Positions 11,774-25,400 of a stretch of DNA of 64,000 bases are shown in pieces. Each line of letters opens with the position of its first letter. Position 1 is the first letter of the stretch. Source of the stretch: Balanoglossus misakiensis (taxonomy: Eukaryota; Hemichordata). The notes under the pieces are model-generated. The model saw only the letters and a program-made list of their open reading frames with translations. It was not told the DNA's origin and made no database searches. Made by a program: the position numbers and the translations under genes. The stretch is taken from the NCBI GenBank assembly GCA_040954595.2, contig CM082580.2, positions 5,828,001 through 5,892,000 of the forward strand, read 5' to 3'.

Positions 11774-13620
11774 TCCCTTTAACGAAACGCAACTCTGCGA
11801 GAATCCGCCAATTACTACCCGTTTGTTTATTTTAATTTATGTTTTGAATTATCGCATGATGTGAGCCGCAGAAGTCGGTCACACTACATACACGTTGCAC
11901 TCCAAGAAACCCTCGGCTTACTCCCCCCCCCCCCCCCCCCCCCCCCCATTCACCCGGCTGGCCACCCCGCCAAACGGTGTCACCTTGTCTGGAACTACTA
12001 ACACCACCCAGCACTGCTCCGCCGAGACAAGAAATGATCGTAAATCCGACGTTATCGGTCCCACACGTCAAACTGGCCAAACACAAGCAGCCGGGTTGCA
12101 AATACCTGCTGTCAGAATTTCACACTTCAGCCGAGCGATTTATCGATGACGCGACAGCGGCTTTAAGAAAGTGCACCCTATCTCGTTTGGGGAAATTAAT
12201 TTCTGATCAGCGTGTCCGATAATAAGCAATGTTTACAGGTGCTGGCAGCCATCTCGTAGAAGGCACGGATATCTCCGGTCAATAACAAAATTTGATTACC
12301 CCTTAATAAAACTGTCCGCATTGATTATTGCTCTATGGCTGTGCCAGACAAGGTAAACTTTCTATCCCCAAGCCACAGTTTTATAAAATCAGAAATTACA
12401 TACATGTAGGCCATAGACCACAAGTGATTCGCATGAGTGCGCCATCACACGGCATCGACTAGAGAGTATAGACCAGTACTGGACTGAAAACCGTGCTTTG
12501 AAAATACTAATCTAATCTAAAACGGCTTTTCAAATGCACCCAGACTTTGCAGAACTATTAACAACGTTAACTGAGATGAAGAGGTGAGGGTCCTGTCCTA
12601 GTCGTCGAATACAACATAAATATGTCCAGTTTGGGAACTGTGAAAAATACTCAAGGAAACTGAAGGTTCTGTCGTTGTTTTCACCGATTTTCAGACTGTA
12701 TCAAAATGTGAATTTCACTACCTCGACGAACTACAGTAACCTAATATTGCTTTTGTGTATATATACTATAATTCTTGTCTGAAACTTCAGGTCGTTCACT
12801 GTGCTGTCTGGGATAAGTACACGCGTGTCTGGAGACGGTTGCACAGCTTAGTGTGTGTGTGGGGGGGGGGGGGCTAAAGACGCCGCTTTCCAATAGTAAA
12901 ATTGGTACCATGCACATGTACATGTACAACACGATGATGTGCTGATCTGTTTAATAGCCATCGTTTCGAAAACCTCGGGGGACCGGCACGCTTAGATGTT
13001 GAAGTTTTTCAGTCGATAAACACGTCACAAAGACCGAAAGAGCTGTCGCGATTTATAGAGGCTGCCCACACGGACCGGCAGATCGTGAGCTCTAATCATC
13101 AAAATTGCAGAGTCAACGAAGCTTGACATGTGACGTCATTGCAGTGCGCATGTTACAACAGAATCAGCAGATTCGAACCCCGTAAGCAAAAGCAACATTT
13201 TGAAACGCCAGACGTCGCTCAGTTCTTGGTCTTTTTTGCAGGAGGACAAACAATCTCCCTTGCGGATTTGACTCTGTTCTGTGCGCTGTGCTGTCTGTCA
13301 TGTCATGTGCCGTACTGTTTCGTGTTTGTCTGTGCAAATGGCCGCGGCCATGCAAATGAAATCGTGGCCTATGATTTTGGGGAGGGTGTATGGACGGACA
13401 TGATACAAGTTTTTTTGTTCCTTGCGGCGGCGCGCGGATGAACTGTGGCCTACAAGTATCAGCCTCAGATAACACTCAAAGAATGCAGTTTTTCATCGTT
13501 TACCATACATGAACTCATTTCTACTTTGGGGCGAATACACTGACCATCCCTCCCTTGGTACGATAAAACATTGACATCAACACGGACCGTGCGTAGAAAT
13601 CCTTTCGTGTCATTTATACA

Positions 13621-13727
13621 GGGACATTAGCCGTAACTGTTGGCTATTTCTAAGTATTTTTGTTCTGTATTAAACTCTTGGTTTATTTTCTTCTCTTTTC
13701 AAATAGCTAAAAATTACAGCTAATGCC
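13621..13727. mobile_element. MITE-like element, family A copy 2 (short)
   Basis: Left end GGGACATTAGCCGTAACTG and right end AAATTACAGCTAATGCC are imperfect inverted repeats of the same termini seen at 11474-11773, and AGTATTTTTGTTCTGTAT near 13653 matches the interior of that copy. The centre is shorter and lacks the 20-bp palindrome. Confidence 0.6.
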
Positions 13728-15831
13728 ATGCCAATTAGAGAGATCACATTTCTTTTGGGGTTATTCGTCTTCTAATGTTGCGTTGTCGTTCATGCACACA
13801 CTTTATATTTTATCCGTTAGAATATGGCAATATCGTCGGTACATGTATATCTTTCTTTACTGTTTAATACGCGCTCCTCTTGTTTCCCCGCCTGTCGGTT
13901 TGGTGGTCCGAATTCAGTTAGTAGAACATACCTGAGTAGAGTGGTGTTTGTCCAGCAAACGCTTGCTGCTACTGCTGCTGCGATCTAACCGCAGACAAAC
14001 AGACAAATAAAGAACTTGCCACAGTTATCCTGGTCTGGACACAGTAGTTGTGCTCAGCGATAATCAGAGGACATTTTCGTCATAGGTTACCCGCCATCAT
14101 CACCCTCTCTCAAAAGTTAATTTCAGAAAATATAAGCACACCTGAAGGAAAACCCCTTACTACTGCAAATTTGAAGAAAAATAAGTCAGCGATCGGATCC
14201 GTATGGTCGAGTTTTTATTCAGCAGATCATATCAAGGAACGTGAGAAAGCTCCTTTCCTTCAGTAATTTTTGTACTTTCGGTGGTTCTTTCGGTTTAAAA
14301 CGACTCGCCAAAGCAAACCCGAGATAATGAAGGCTTCACGTCAGTATACGCTTGGGGCTTATTATTGCTGATGCTTGTCTCGCTACCGGATTGACTTTGA
14401 TATCAATTTGATGAGCATTTATCAGGCTAAAAGTAAGTAGAAACCACACTTTTGTTCAGAAGTAATCCTATCACAGTATGCGCACTTAATTCTGCTGGTT
14501 TTGTTTATACTTTGAACAGCTCTAATATACCAAAGCTATTGGGTACGAAAAATAGAAAATTAACAACTGATGAAATGACTGGTGTCATATTTGTGCATCA
14601 ATAAACCTTCCCGCCATCAACACTTTGTAGTTTGCTCAGGGTCTGAAAAATCCCCTCACATTATACATAGGCTTCGTTTACACAGGTAACTGGGCCTTGA
14701 ATATGACAGGCCGTGCACGAACTGTGTAAATTGAAAAAAACACAAGGGGCCAGGTGTCGACAGGCTTGTCAGCCTATGCCTGCTGTTCATTTACAAAATA
14801 TCTACTCGATACGTCACTCAGTTCCGACACAGCCACAGCGATATCATGCAAAAGTTTGCTTGTTCCCATATACATGTACGACACTTGTTTACTTCGATTT
14901 GCTGGGAAGCGTTACGTATACTAGTGCTTGGTGAGATACGACTAAGTTTCACTCGATGGGCATTTGACCCAAAATACGTCCAGCCTTGCTGTCAAATCGC
15001 GCGTCACAACACCACAACCCGCGTCCATTGCTTGTTGGGTTCCGCTAACTGCTTCAACATGCGGATATATAATGAAGTTGCCAGTACCTTTTATTGTGTG
15101 CCACGTGTTTTTGAACGCTGAACGTCGCTGTCTAGATATCAACACCGAATATAGGTCTAAACAACTCACAGATAGCCGATAATGTACAAATGAGACACCC
15201 TTTCATACAGATAACACGAAGAACCACAAATCAGAAAATCTGGCGAACAACATGATAAGTATTACTTTTTACGAGAAGCTGGTCCTAAAAATGCTGTGTG
15301 GTCCAATAATCCACAGGCTAACAAAATCTACGTTGACTATTTACCAGATTTTCGATAAACTTTTCTTCTCACGCAACTTTGTGACGAGTGACGATCTAGT
15401 TCACAGAGAGTCAATTAAATTTGGTTGTTTACAGATTTTAGAATTTGGGTACATTTGTGAATTGCAACGTTCAGGACTTTTACAACCTCACAAATTCCCT
15501 CGACTGTGAACTAACTTAAAGTTACTATGGCTGGTTATTGAACTAAAGGCAAGGTTTTAAAATGTGCAACGAAAAATTTATGACTCCAATTTGGCAATTT
15601 TGTTCGAATAAGGGAAACTCAAACAAAAGTAAATTATGGCTTGAAAACCCTTGAAAACAACAGAGTGTTGTTCCTTCTTTGTGTTTGTCGATCTTCATTT
15701 TGACATTTACTTTGAAAAGAAATTAAAATTTTAACCCCCCCCCCCCCATTTTATCTTGTTATTACGTCCACAATGTACAATTTCAGAACAAAATCTCAGA
15801 AATTAGTAATAAGCCTATACTTTACAGGAAC

Positions 15832-15905
15832 GCGGGTGCATGGCTCAAGTGATAAAGCATTTAACATGGTCCGGCAAAGAAAGGAGTTCGCCTTGACACA
15901 CCAGG
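15832..15905 (+). repeat. Possible tRNA-derived SINE head
   Basis: TGGCTCAAGTG at 15841 resembles a polymerase III A box, and GGAGTTCGCC at about 15883 resembles a B box, with tRNA-like spacing of roughly 40 bases. The stems do not fold into a clean tRNA, and I saw no second copy in the window. This may be a decayed SINE or chance. Confidence 0.25.
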
Positions 15906-18900
15906 TGAAAATACTTAGAGTCAAGCCCAAGGTCAAAACTACTTGAGATTCGCAGCTGACAGGAGTTTGTAAAATATGGGAGGAACATTATTATAAGTTG
16001 ACAAATTGTAGATAAAAGTTAGAGGTGTGAATAGGGATGATGGATGGATTTTCTATTATTGGCCGTGGCTTACCGTTAGGTTCAAGAGAAGTCACACAGC
16101 TTGGCCCGGTGGTTTCCAGTGGATGACGCTGGCTGAGACCCTCTCGACACTGGCGTAGACTGTGATCTATGGAAACTGAGTGTCCACTTTCGCCGTGTTC
16201 AAAGTGAGGCAAGGTTCATCGGGATATTGTCAATCGACAAGACCGTTTGATTTGAACAGCCTCTGTTTGTGTTTATTCTCCAAGCAAAGGGTGTAATGAT
16301 ATAGGTGGACCAACAGAGACGGGGGGGGGGGGGGGGGGGCAGGAAACTTCCTTATTCTATCGCGGTAGCACCATAAAGGTGAACACGTGCGGTTAAAATA
16401 AATTAACCATCAAAAAGATCAAACAATCCGGAAAAAAGACAAACATCATTTTTAAAGGTGTGCGCGCACAACGAGCGAGTGGATTTTGTCTCTCCCCATT
16501 TGATTACGTTGAGAATTGTTAAAATAAACCCACTTCTACTATTGTCAGTTTCATGGCGTATTATTACACAGATTTTAGTCAAATAAAATTCGATTCTGCA
16601 GTGGTCAAATTAAATCGTTTGGTCTCTCCGCTCAATTTCGTTGAATGTGTTCGCCCATAGAAAACCATTGATGAAAACAATTCTAACTCAGCAGTTGGGT
16701 TTGTTTTCATTATCGACTAAATTAACGGCCTTGTATTTCAAAAACAAGCGCGTTGGCCAATATATATTTAATTCCGGATTTCTATTATACTTACAAAGGA
16801 GAAATGACAAAACATTCAATTTTACCGATCGTACATCCTTAAGAAGAAAAGTTAGACATATTTTAATAGTTGCAATATCCGGAGAATCTCTCCGGGCCAA
16901 AAAAGAGTTGTTAGTTCTCAGTATTTGGCATAATCAGTTGTCATGGTGATTCGGAATCTATTCCTATTTCGTGCAGCTCAGTCGATGGGTTGACTTTCTC
17001 AATTCTTCTACCTCCACATTAGAGGCGACTGTTGACACCAACTTAGTCATAGCGTCTTACCAATGATGACTTAACAGGCAGGCATTTAGCAATCACCCGT
17101 CAAGTATACACACGCGCAGCGAAATTCTGTTACCTACGTCACAAGATTCGCTTCAGTGGTAACACTGCGGTGATATCTGCTCCTGTAATAAAAAAAAGCC
17201 GTTCGGGCTATAAACCCATAAAACTGCGGAAATCCTAAAATAGGCACTCCCTTCACCAGTTCGTAAAAGAGACAAGAAAAATGATTATTTCTTTTTAGAG
17301 TGAAGGTCAGTTATCGAGCGCATGCCTTCAAAATGGTTCGAATGACTCCGGAACACACCGACGCAAGATATTGCAAAAGTAGTGATCTTGACAAATTTCA
17401 CAAAGTATAGACTGCACTTCGTGAGAATTGATTTGAAAATACTACCCATTTGAACACTGGCGTTGTTCTAAAGTTCAATTATTTAGATCTGTGTTGTTGT
17501 GAGTTCGCTGTTGAGTTGAACTCGTAGCGAATGCGACTGGGTGTATCGACAGAGTGATGTAAAATGGTTCCAATGCAGCAAATAACACGCAGCGGCGTCA
17601 ACTTCACATTTGATCCGTTGAACAGACCAGTGATTTTTTTTGTATCCGCCTTCGTTTTCTTGAGGACTGACATGGTAGGCTCGGTATTTTAATGTATTCA
17701 TTTTCAAGTCGTCAGGGTAATCTTTCAGCTTGAAAATCTAACTTCATGGAAAACTCGAGGGGAAGCAGAGAGAGAGGGGTCAGCAATATTCTCATTTGCG
17801 CGCCGGGGGAGTTTGAGGGAGACTAGGTATAGGGGGCGACGGAGGGGGTACAGAGACATATATCTTTCTGGGGTGCAGTAGCCGTGCAAAAGGAGGGGAG
17901 GGAGACACACAGAGACACAAAGAGAGACACACAGAGACAGAAACGTCCATAATATTCTAATTCACGTGTCGACCAAAAAATATCGCGATTCGGAATGCAC
18001 GAAGTGGATGCAATTTTTTAAGACTCTGACACTGACAACACAGGTAAAAGTTCGTTTGCTCAAACCAAGATTTGATTTACAGGCGACAGGCGTTCGTTTC
18101 TGTTCCACCCCGATTGACAATATTTGTCCAACTCGATTGTGCTTTATTACCCCTTTATTATACATATACGTCAAAACGTGAAAACAAACTTTGACGTTTA
18201 AGCTTTAGTTTATAGAAGGTCCCCTGATTAGAGGCCGGGGTTAGTACTAGGCACTGAGTGACATGGCGCGTCGGGATTGCGCAGATTATGATTGACTCTA
18301 CTCAATCGGTCTGATGAGGCATTGTGGGTATATGATTTTCATACCACCCACTTCAATACAGCGGTACTGCCAGGTACAGTTATAGATTATCAGTGGCTGT
18401 ACAATAGCCTCCAGTCTCCGTCTGCAGCTAGGGAGACCGGTCCAGTTGCGAAGAAAGTTTAATTTATTGGGGGAACATGACAAAAGAGTGATCAAACAAC
18501 CTCCTCGGAGATAATTTATTGTGATATTTTCGCGAGTTTCTCCTGCTGTAGTCGAAGAAATAGCATTCGTGATTCGGTGCATATACATACATACATGTGT
18601 GTATTAGCAATTGTGGACATGGTTTTGTTTGAACTCTTCAAGACACTATTCAATACAATTCAACGATTTCTGACTCAAATAGTTGGGTTCCGTTAATTTC
18701 ATGTAGCCTATTAAAAGGGACAACAACGTGGAACTTTAAACATTTTTATGAAGAATGTCAAACTACCCCCACTGTTCAAGGGTCATGAAGGTGCTCCATC
18801 GGAACACTGGGGACAACAGTTCTATTCTCAGGAGGTCGCGTCTTGGCGAATACTCGGTTGGCACGACACTTGTTTGAACATTCTGGTTTGGACCTCTTGG

Positions 18901-19315
18901 TTGGAAGCAAAAAGGAAACATTGTATGATTATAAGTTTGTGGTGGAAAATCTATACGTACTGTACAGTCTGAGGTTTAGCTTAATTTTCCATCTTTCATC
19001 ACCTTGCGATCTTATGAATTTGTTAGGAAGTTAGCGCGTACGGGGTGGGGGGGCTACAGATCAAGAGTTTTGGGGCCTATAAATGTGTCCGGGATTTGAC
19101 CTTTCCTCAAAGAAGCTAAAGCGAAATTTCATAATGCTGTGAACAAAAACAAAAGAATTCAAACTTTCCCGTTCAGCCAACTTAGACAAGTGGCGCTGCC
19201 GGGGCTGCTCGCGATCTTCTTGAATGATCGATAGAGGGAGCCCGTATGCTCGCCAAAACAAGATTCGTACAAAAATACAAACGCGCGGCTGGTACGCCTT
19301 ATACAGTGACCGGCT

Positions 19316-19435
19316 GGGTAGAATTAGCTGTGGTACGCAGCTGTACCGTTGGGGGGAGGGGCTGATTGTCCGTGGGGTAATCAGCCCCCCCCCCCCCCCC
19401 CACGGTACAGCTGCGTACCACAGCCAGGGTAGAAT
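19316..19435. mobile_element. Foldback MITE-like element with 9-bp target duplication
   Basis: GGGTAGAAT occurs at 19316-19324 and again at 19427-19435, directly bordering a 102-bp element. Its 25-base terminal inverted repeats (one mismatch) begin TAGCTGTGGTACGCAG on the left and TGGCTGTGGTACGCAG on the complementary right end. The arms continue inward as G-rich and C-rich tracts to GCTGATT/AATCAGC, leaving a short loop near 19368-19378. The 9-bp duplication is the size made by Mutator-type transposases. No coding capacity. Confidence 0.75.
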
Positions 19436-22400
19436 ACTAGTATGTCACGGCCAAGGTGCATAATGATCGATCTACAGTTTATTACTGCAAATGACGGTGA
19501 CGTCACTTTTACTGGCCTTTCGGATGCAATTGCGAAATTCCTAATACTAATTGTCAGTATCAAACCAATGCAGTCATAAAAGGTATCATTATGTCACTTG
19601 ATGGCATGAAACGATTTGTTCATGAGATTCATCATGTGCCAAGGTCACGGGCCCTTTTTTTTGAGTGGCCGTGCTGAGGATCGCACACAACCGTACTTTT
19701 CTGTCAGTTATTTAGGGGCTTAACACCCAAATGCATGTTACATGTATTTTCTCAAAAAGACACGACGTGCACTCTTCAGTGACGTATTATTATCGCATTG
19801 TTACCGTTTATTTTATCCCAAACCTTTCGCGTGCATCAAAACGTGAAATTGGAGCAAAGAGCACGCAAATATCGCATAGCTTGGCGTCCCCTGGAGTCAG
19901 GAATGGTAAAGTAAAGATTCTCGCAGTATATAGTCTGTTGATGGCAAGTTTGTTCGAGACTTTGTGACCAAGTACATGTACACGCGTCCACCTTCACGGC
20001 CGCAATTTCACCACGCTTGTACCCATTCCACAGTTGCCATAGTAGCAGACATACTGACAATTTTAAACAGCGCTTCTCATTCTTTCATTTCACATTTTCC
20101 TTCAGGAAGGCATTACACATGCAGTAAACAATTGAATTCAGACCTATTGTCTTTCCGTAGGAAGAGATCCCGATGGTGTGTTGAAGACTAGGGTGATGTT
20201 CTGATACGGTGTATCTTGTGACTTTAGCTTGGCTTCTTTTAACAATATTGTGAACCGAAAGATAATTTTCCATAATAGCCATAAAGTCCATTATTTTTAT
20301 TCTATCCTATCCTATTCTATTCTATTCTAGTCCTACTCTAGTCTATTCCTCGACTTGTCTATTACATCATGCGCCTGAGTCTGACTCTTGGTCGCCAAAT
20401 TCTAATTTGCATCCGACCGACCACAATATCACATTCCCGCCAATAACATAACCCGATAGGTTGTTAAATTATTTCCCCCCATGAAATAGCCTGAAATCTC
20501 CGGGCCGTGGGAGAACGTAGACTGTGCATTCGTGGGTACGCGTACTCCGGTCACGGAGTGGCCAAAGTTTTCAACCTTTTTGAAGTCGTGCCATGTATTC
20601 TCTCCCTCCCGCAGCTAAAAGCGACTATGTCGTAATACAATGCACATTGCTAAGTATTCTGTTCTATCATAGATCCTGGTCTCGCCCCAGGGTATAAGCT
20701 TATGGTTTCATAATGGTCAGGCGCAATATGATTCTCTCCTTTTTTCCAGAACGTCTACAGGCCACGTGACCTTGTACGTGGTGAAACTTGGGGGTGGAGT
20801 AAGCGATTGGATATTTGAATAATTCATATTGTTTGTGATAGCTACTTCACACGTCGGGAATAGGCTGTCCATATTTTAGATAGCGCCATTCATACTCCAA
20901 ACGCCTGAATAGATTAATCAGAAACTGTTAATGTGCTGATTTGCAGATTTCCATGAAAACAGTCCCCTTTATCGACGAGTCTGTTTTTCTTTGATTTTTG
21001 CCTATCAATGCTTCTTCGCTTGGCCTTTGTCGCGTCAGGGATAGGTCACTTGAAAACGGGTAAACTCGAGCGTAGACCCTGGAGCACGTCTAATAGTCCA
21101 AATTCCTTCCTCCCAATCCTCCTTATAGAGGAATTGCTTCATCCCCTTTGTGGATAATCTATAGGTATACAGGCATTAATTGTCCCCCTCTGTTTGTTGG
21201 ACGTCGCTGCTCTTTGTAGGTTACGCAAGACTACCCGATCAACCTTATGCAAATCACAACCACCCAACCATCTGACCCACTACTAGTATTCATTTCTGTC
21301 TCCATGCGACAACAACCAGCTTGGCGTCGTCCGTGATTTACCAGAGGTAAGAAATTTAAACTACTTTCCGGAAATTTCACACTGGAATAGTTACTGCGCC
21401 CAACTGGTCGCGTCCACTTTTCTTGGCCGCCCAGCCTCTTAACCTTTGTACAGACTACCCTTTCGCTCTTTTATTTTCGTGGGTTCTTTTTTTGTCACCC
21501 GTTGAGCAAAACGCCCATTCATTGGAAGCCTACACCTGGCTGGGCACGTATGTACATGTATATCGTTCAGACATTGGCTATGATTTTGGGTTGCCAACAG
21601 GCACGATGAATAATTTCCAAGACAGGTAAGAGGGAAGATTTATCATTTGGGAGAGAGTTCTCAGTCTAGGGTTTTGCACATGAAAACGCCGGGGCGCTCC
21701 TATTCATAATGAGCGCGTCTGCGTCAGCTGCTTTGTACACACCTCATAACAATCACATGTGGTACCAATGAGCGGATAAACGGGAACATTTTGTCGTTCA
21801 CTCGGGTCCTCCCGCGCTTTTCGATGCAGAACACAAATTCAGTGTCGTCACTGTTCAACTCGACGAAGTTGGACAATGCTCTCCACGAGTGCGTGAAACC
21901 CTTAGCGTATTGTGTAAACGAAAACCTTGAACATGCAGTTTCTTTCAAAAGCTATTTACAATATGCAGTTTTCACATTCAGACCATGTTTCTCGGGAGAC
22001 GCTGACGTCGATGGCGTTCGACATCGCGTTTTTCCAAGCACGCTTTGCCTCAAATTACTCTACTTAAAAAGAGATTGTTTTCCTTTTCTGTGCTAGATCG
22101 GTCACCGCAATGTAAGCAACGTAACATCGCCGATAGCGCTAAACGGTTGTTTTATTCTCCGCGACAGTGTTGTGGAAAACAACAGTTGGTTCGGAGTGCG
22201 TTTTACACGTAAAAAAATGTTCTGCGTAAACGCATTTCCGCTCTGCTAACTCGGTGAAAGTTCAATCCGTCTCGCCGAAAGTGACACCGCTGTCGAGTGT
22301 GTACGACGGTGTCTGACGCGCACAACGCTTTTACCTGTTTTAAAACACTTATCCGGTTGTGAACACGCATACTTCAGCAATGGAGATTTTGGAGGGTGGG

Positions 22401-25400
22401 AGTTTGAGCGTCTGCGAAGGATTACGTAACGATATTTGACGAAAAGCGAGAAAGCGCTTTCTTTTGTTGGCGTTCAGCCCTGCAAGTGTAAACCATAGCT
22501 CACATTTTTACCCCAAGTTCGCGTTTGCTTTTCAGTCAAAATTTAAGAGTTTTCATAATGAATCGTATTGTCACAGTTATGACGTCCAAGGCCCACAGGT
22601 TTACATTATATATATTCCGCATATCTCTTTACCGAATCATGAAAATACTAGTATGCAAAATGTTCTGTATTAAAATTACTGTGGCATGTTTGCATAGTAT
22701 TTGTATAGCAAGCAGTCACTGTTTTAACGACACAGATTTTTAAGGACATGGGGAATTGTTGTAACAATAGGAGGTCAATAGGTCAATTCTCTACATTCTG
22801 TGGAAGTAAACACAAGGGCATGGGGATTCATTCATAGTGGGCTGGGAAACGAGATATATCCAGTTTTAAGACCCCGCGATGCCAAAATGGGGCGGCTGGG
22901 CGGAGGTAAGGAACGCTTTTACTTTTATCAGGCAAAATATTATTCAGGCCCCTGCTAATCTGTGTCAGTGGGTCCTTCTCTATGTACATGTACCACTGAT
23001 TTCTTGCTTCGTTCGTCCCGCGGAACAAGGTCCCACCATCGCTGATGGACCGTGCACGTATATAGCCATGGTTTGTCCGTAGCCCTGGCTTCATGGTCTG
23101 GACACGCTGAATCAATATAACACGTGGTACGGATACACACACCGGCCGTTTAGACCAAACTGTATAATTTCACCCAAGGTCCTTCACACTTCACATTTTG
23201 CTGGTGAAAAAGAAACCCAACCTGTCTTGCTGGAAAGTTAACGTAAATCTATCGTACCAGTTGAAGACAAAAATCTACAGCACATATTAACGATATTCAA
23301 GGTTACAAGGTCACAGACTTGTCCTTACAGTAACACAGTGTCAACCAATTTGGGATCGTTGTACTTTCTAAGCAATCATGTTATCGTTTATAATGAATGA
23401 GGTTTTGAACTCCGTGGCGTGTCCCCGTACGCCCGTACCTATCCCAAAATGAGCGAAAGGCGCTGTAGTGATAACTTTGAATACTTCGACCTGGGAAGTC
23501 ACTGATGTGGAAAGGGGTTACCCCTCTGGTAATTCGATACGGTGTACACTCCCAGAGCTACAGACGGTGGAACCCGGTATGCGTATAGAGCAGCCGGTCA
23601 CGCGAGCAAATCTCAATCCGCGCCGGTTGCCATGGGTCTTGAGTATGGGGCGCACTGACAGCCGGAGGAGACCATCTATGGACCAGAGCTAAACACTTCC
23701 CCGCTCTTGGGTGTAAATGGTCCCACTGAAAGTAGAAGTCACATTCTAAATCCTTCTGTTGATGTTGGCCAACCATGGTACATGTATAAAAACACTGATT
23801 GCATGGCGGAGATGCACATCTTCATTTGATTATACCCTACCCCCGTATCCGACATATTTTTTGTTCATTATTCGTTATTAATATTCACGGGACAGCCCTT
23901 TATCGTTCATGTATTTTTATGATCATATCAGCGAGATACTAGTATACATCATCTGATAAACTATTACGTCACGGATCTCGTGCGCATATAAAGTTTGATA
24001 TGACTTTCGATCGAATGGAACTGGGTCAGTCGGGTAACGTATGATCATAGTAACATTACATTTCAACCAGACGATGGAAAGGGAAGTGCTCAGTTGTCAG
24101 ATTTTATAACTTTATTTTACGACTTCGTGTTCAAATGGTGTCAAGAATCGTACTGATGGCGGCATTTCCAATCCAAAAGCTCGGTCCAACGTGTTTGTTT
24201 ACGTTTTTTGTCGAATCGTGTGAAAGTGGGCAAATGTCGCACTCATCATATGTAGGGGGCCTGCCCTTCTCATTGTTTGCACCCACCTCCATGGAAATGG
24301 GCTTCCGGTTTCTTTAAAAGGCCGAAACCCGTCGTCAAAAGACTGGAATGAACCATTTGCCGGTCCGGGGAGGGGTGTGCGATCTGTTGTGATTGGTCGA
24401 TCTGGTTACTATGTAATTTTGCTGAACAGAGATTATTTTCGATTGTTCAGAAACACGGAAGACATCGGAGTATTTCGTACCCTTTTATTATGCTTTTGGC
24501 GGGCATCGAACCTTGGAGGCGAAGCAACAATTTGTGATTACCATCTCAAAACAGGGTGGGTAAGGTTGAACGTTTATAGATTTTGTTCTCGATGCGTGTC
24601 TTGAAGAACTCAAAACTTTAATGTTTCTGAATCATTTCCATTATAACGTATAGTGAGACGATGACGTCAGTTGGAAGGTTTTTTTTACTTTCAAAACGGC
24701 GTTTCAGTGAAGTTATATTGATTGGAAAGTCGCCTTGGACTTCAACCCTGACCCCAGCCATATATACCTTAGTACCTCGATGGTCATTGTTAGTGGCAAA
24801 CTGACTGGGAATGCACGGTGGAGGTGTTATGTGGTACTTATTCCATATTCACAAGGTACTGCGAGTCGTTGAATGTGTGACATCGACAGTGAATTTGTAA
24901 TTGTGGTCAGAGCGGATGGATGAATTGACAAAAAGATCTTGAAGCAAAGGTAAGCATTCCAACCAAGTCTGACCACTGACCAGTACTCGAGACCGCTTTT
25001 ACCTTGTGAAAGCAAGGTGCACACACAAAACGTATTAATCGTTTGAGTAAATTTGTCAAGGGAAAAAGTTAATATTGGTGATTTGGCTAACCAAATACAC
25101 AAATTGCTAATTGAAATCTCATTGCGTATGCCGAAAATGGGCATTCTCTGCGTCCCAGCGTGTGACCTTTTCTGGCCAGCCTTGGACTGGAGTGGAATCC
25201 TTGGCCGAATAAATATCGCTTAGTGAGAGATAGTGGGTCGCTCGTCTTAAATTAAGAAGCATTTGTCCCCGTCAACTGATTTTAGGCTACAATGTCGACC
25301 CCGATAAGTACTCGCATTCAAGTGAAACGCGAAGGGGGGGGGGGGTGGAGTTCAACCGTAACAGTTCTATTACCACTCAGTGGTCGGCGGGCAATACATT

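Larger units (their letters stand above)
11774..19315. other. Intergenic, no protein gene recognised
   Basis: Apart from the element at 13621-13727, this stretch holds long homopolymer tracts (25 C at 11923-11947, 13 G at 12861-12873, 19 G at 16321-16339) and purine-rich GAGACACA repeats near 17895-17940. A weak tRNA-like box pair lies near 15832-15905. I find no exon with family similarity on either strand. Confidence 0.5.

Noticed and set aside
15832-15905. Genuine tRNA gene
   Set aside because: Only loose A- and B-box matches; acceptor and anticodon stems do not form, so at most a decayed SINE head.
21423-21629. 68-codon frame followed by a GTAAGA donor-like site
   Set aside because: Hydrophobic start but no similarity I can name and no matching downstream exon found.
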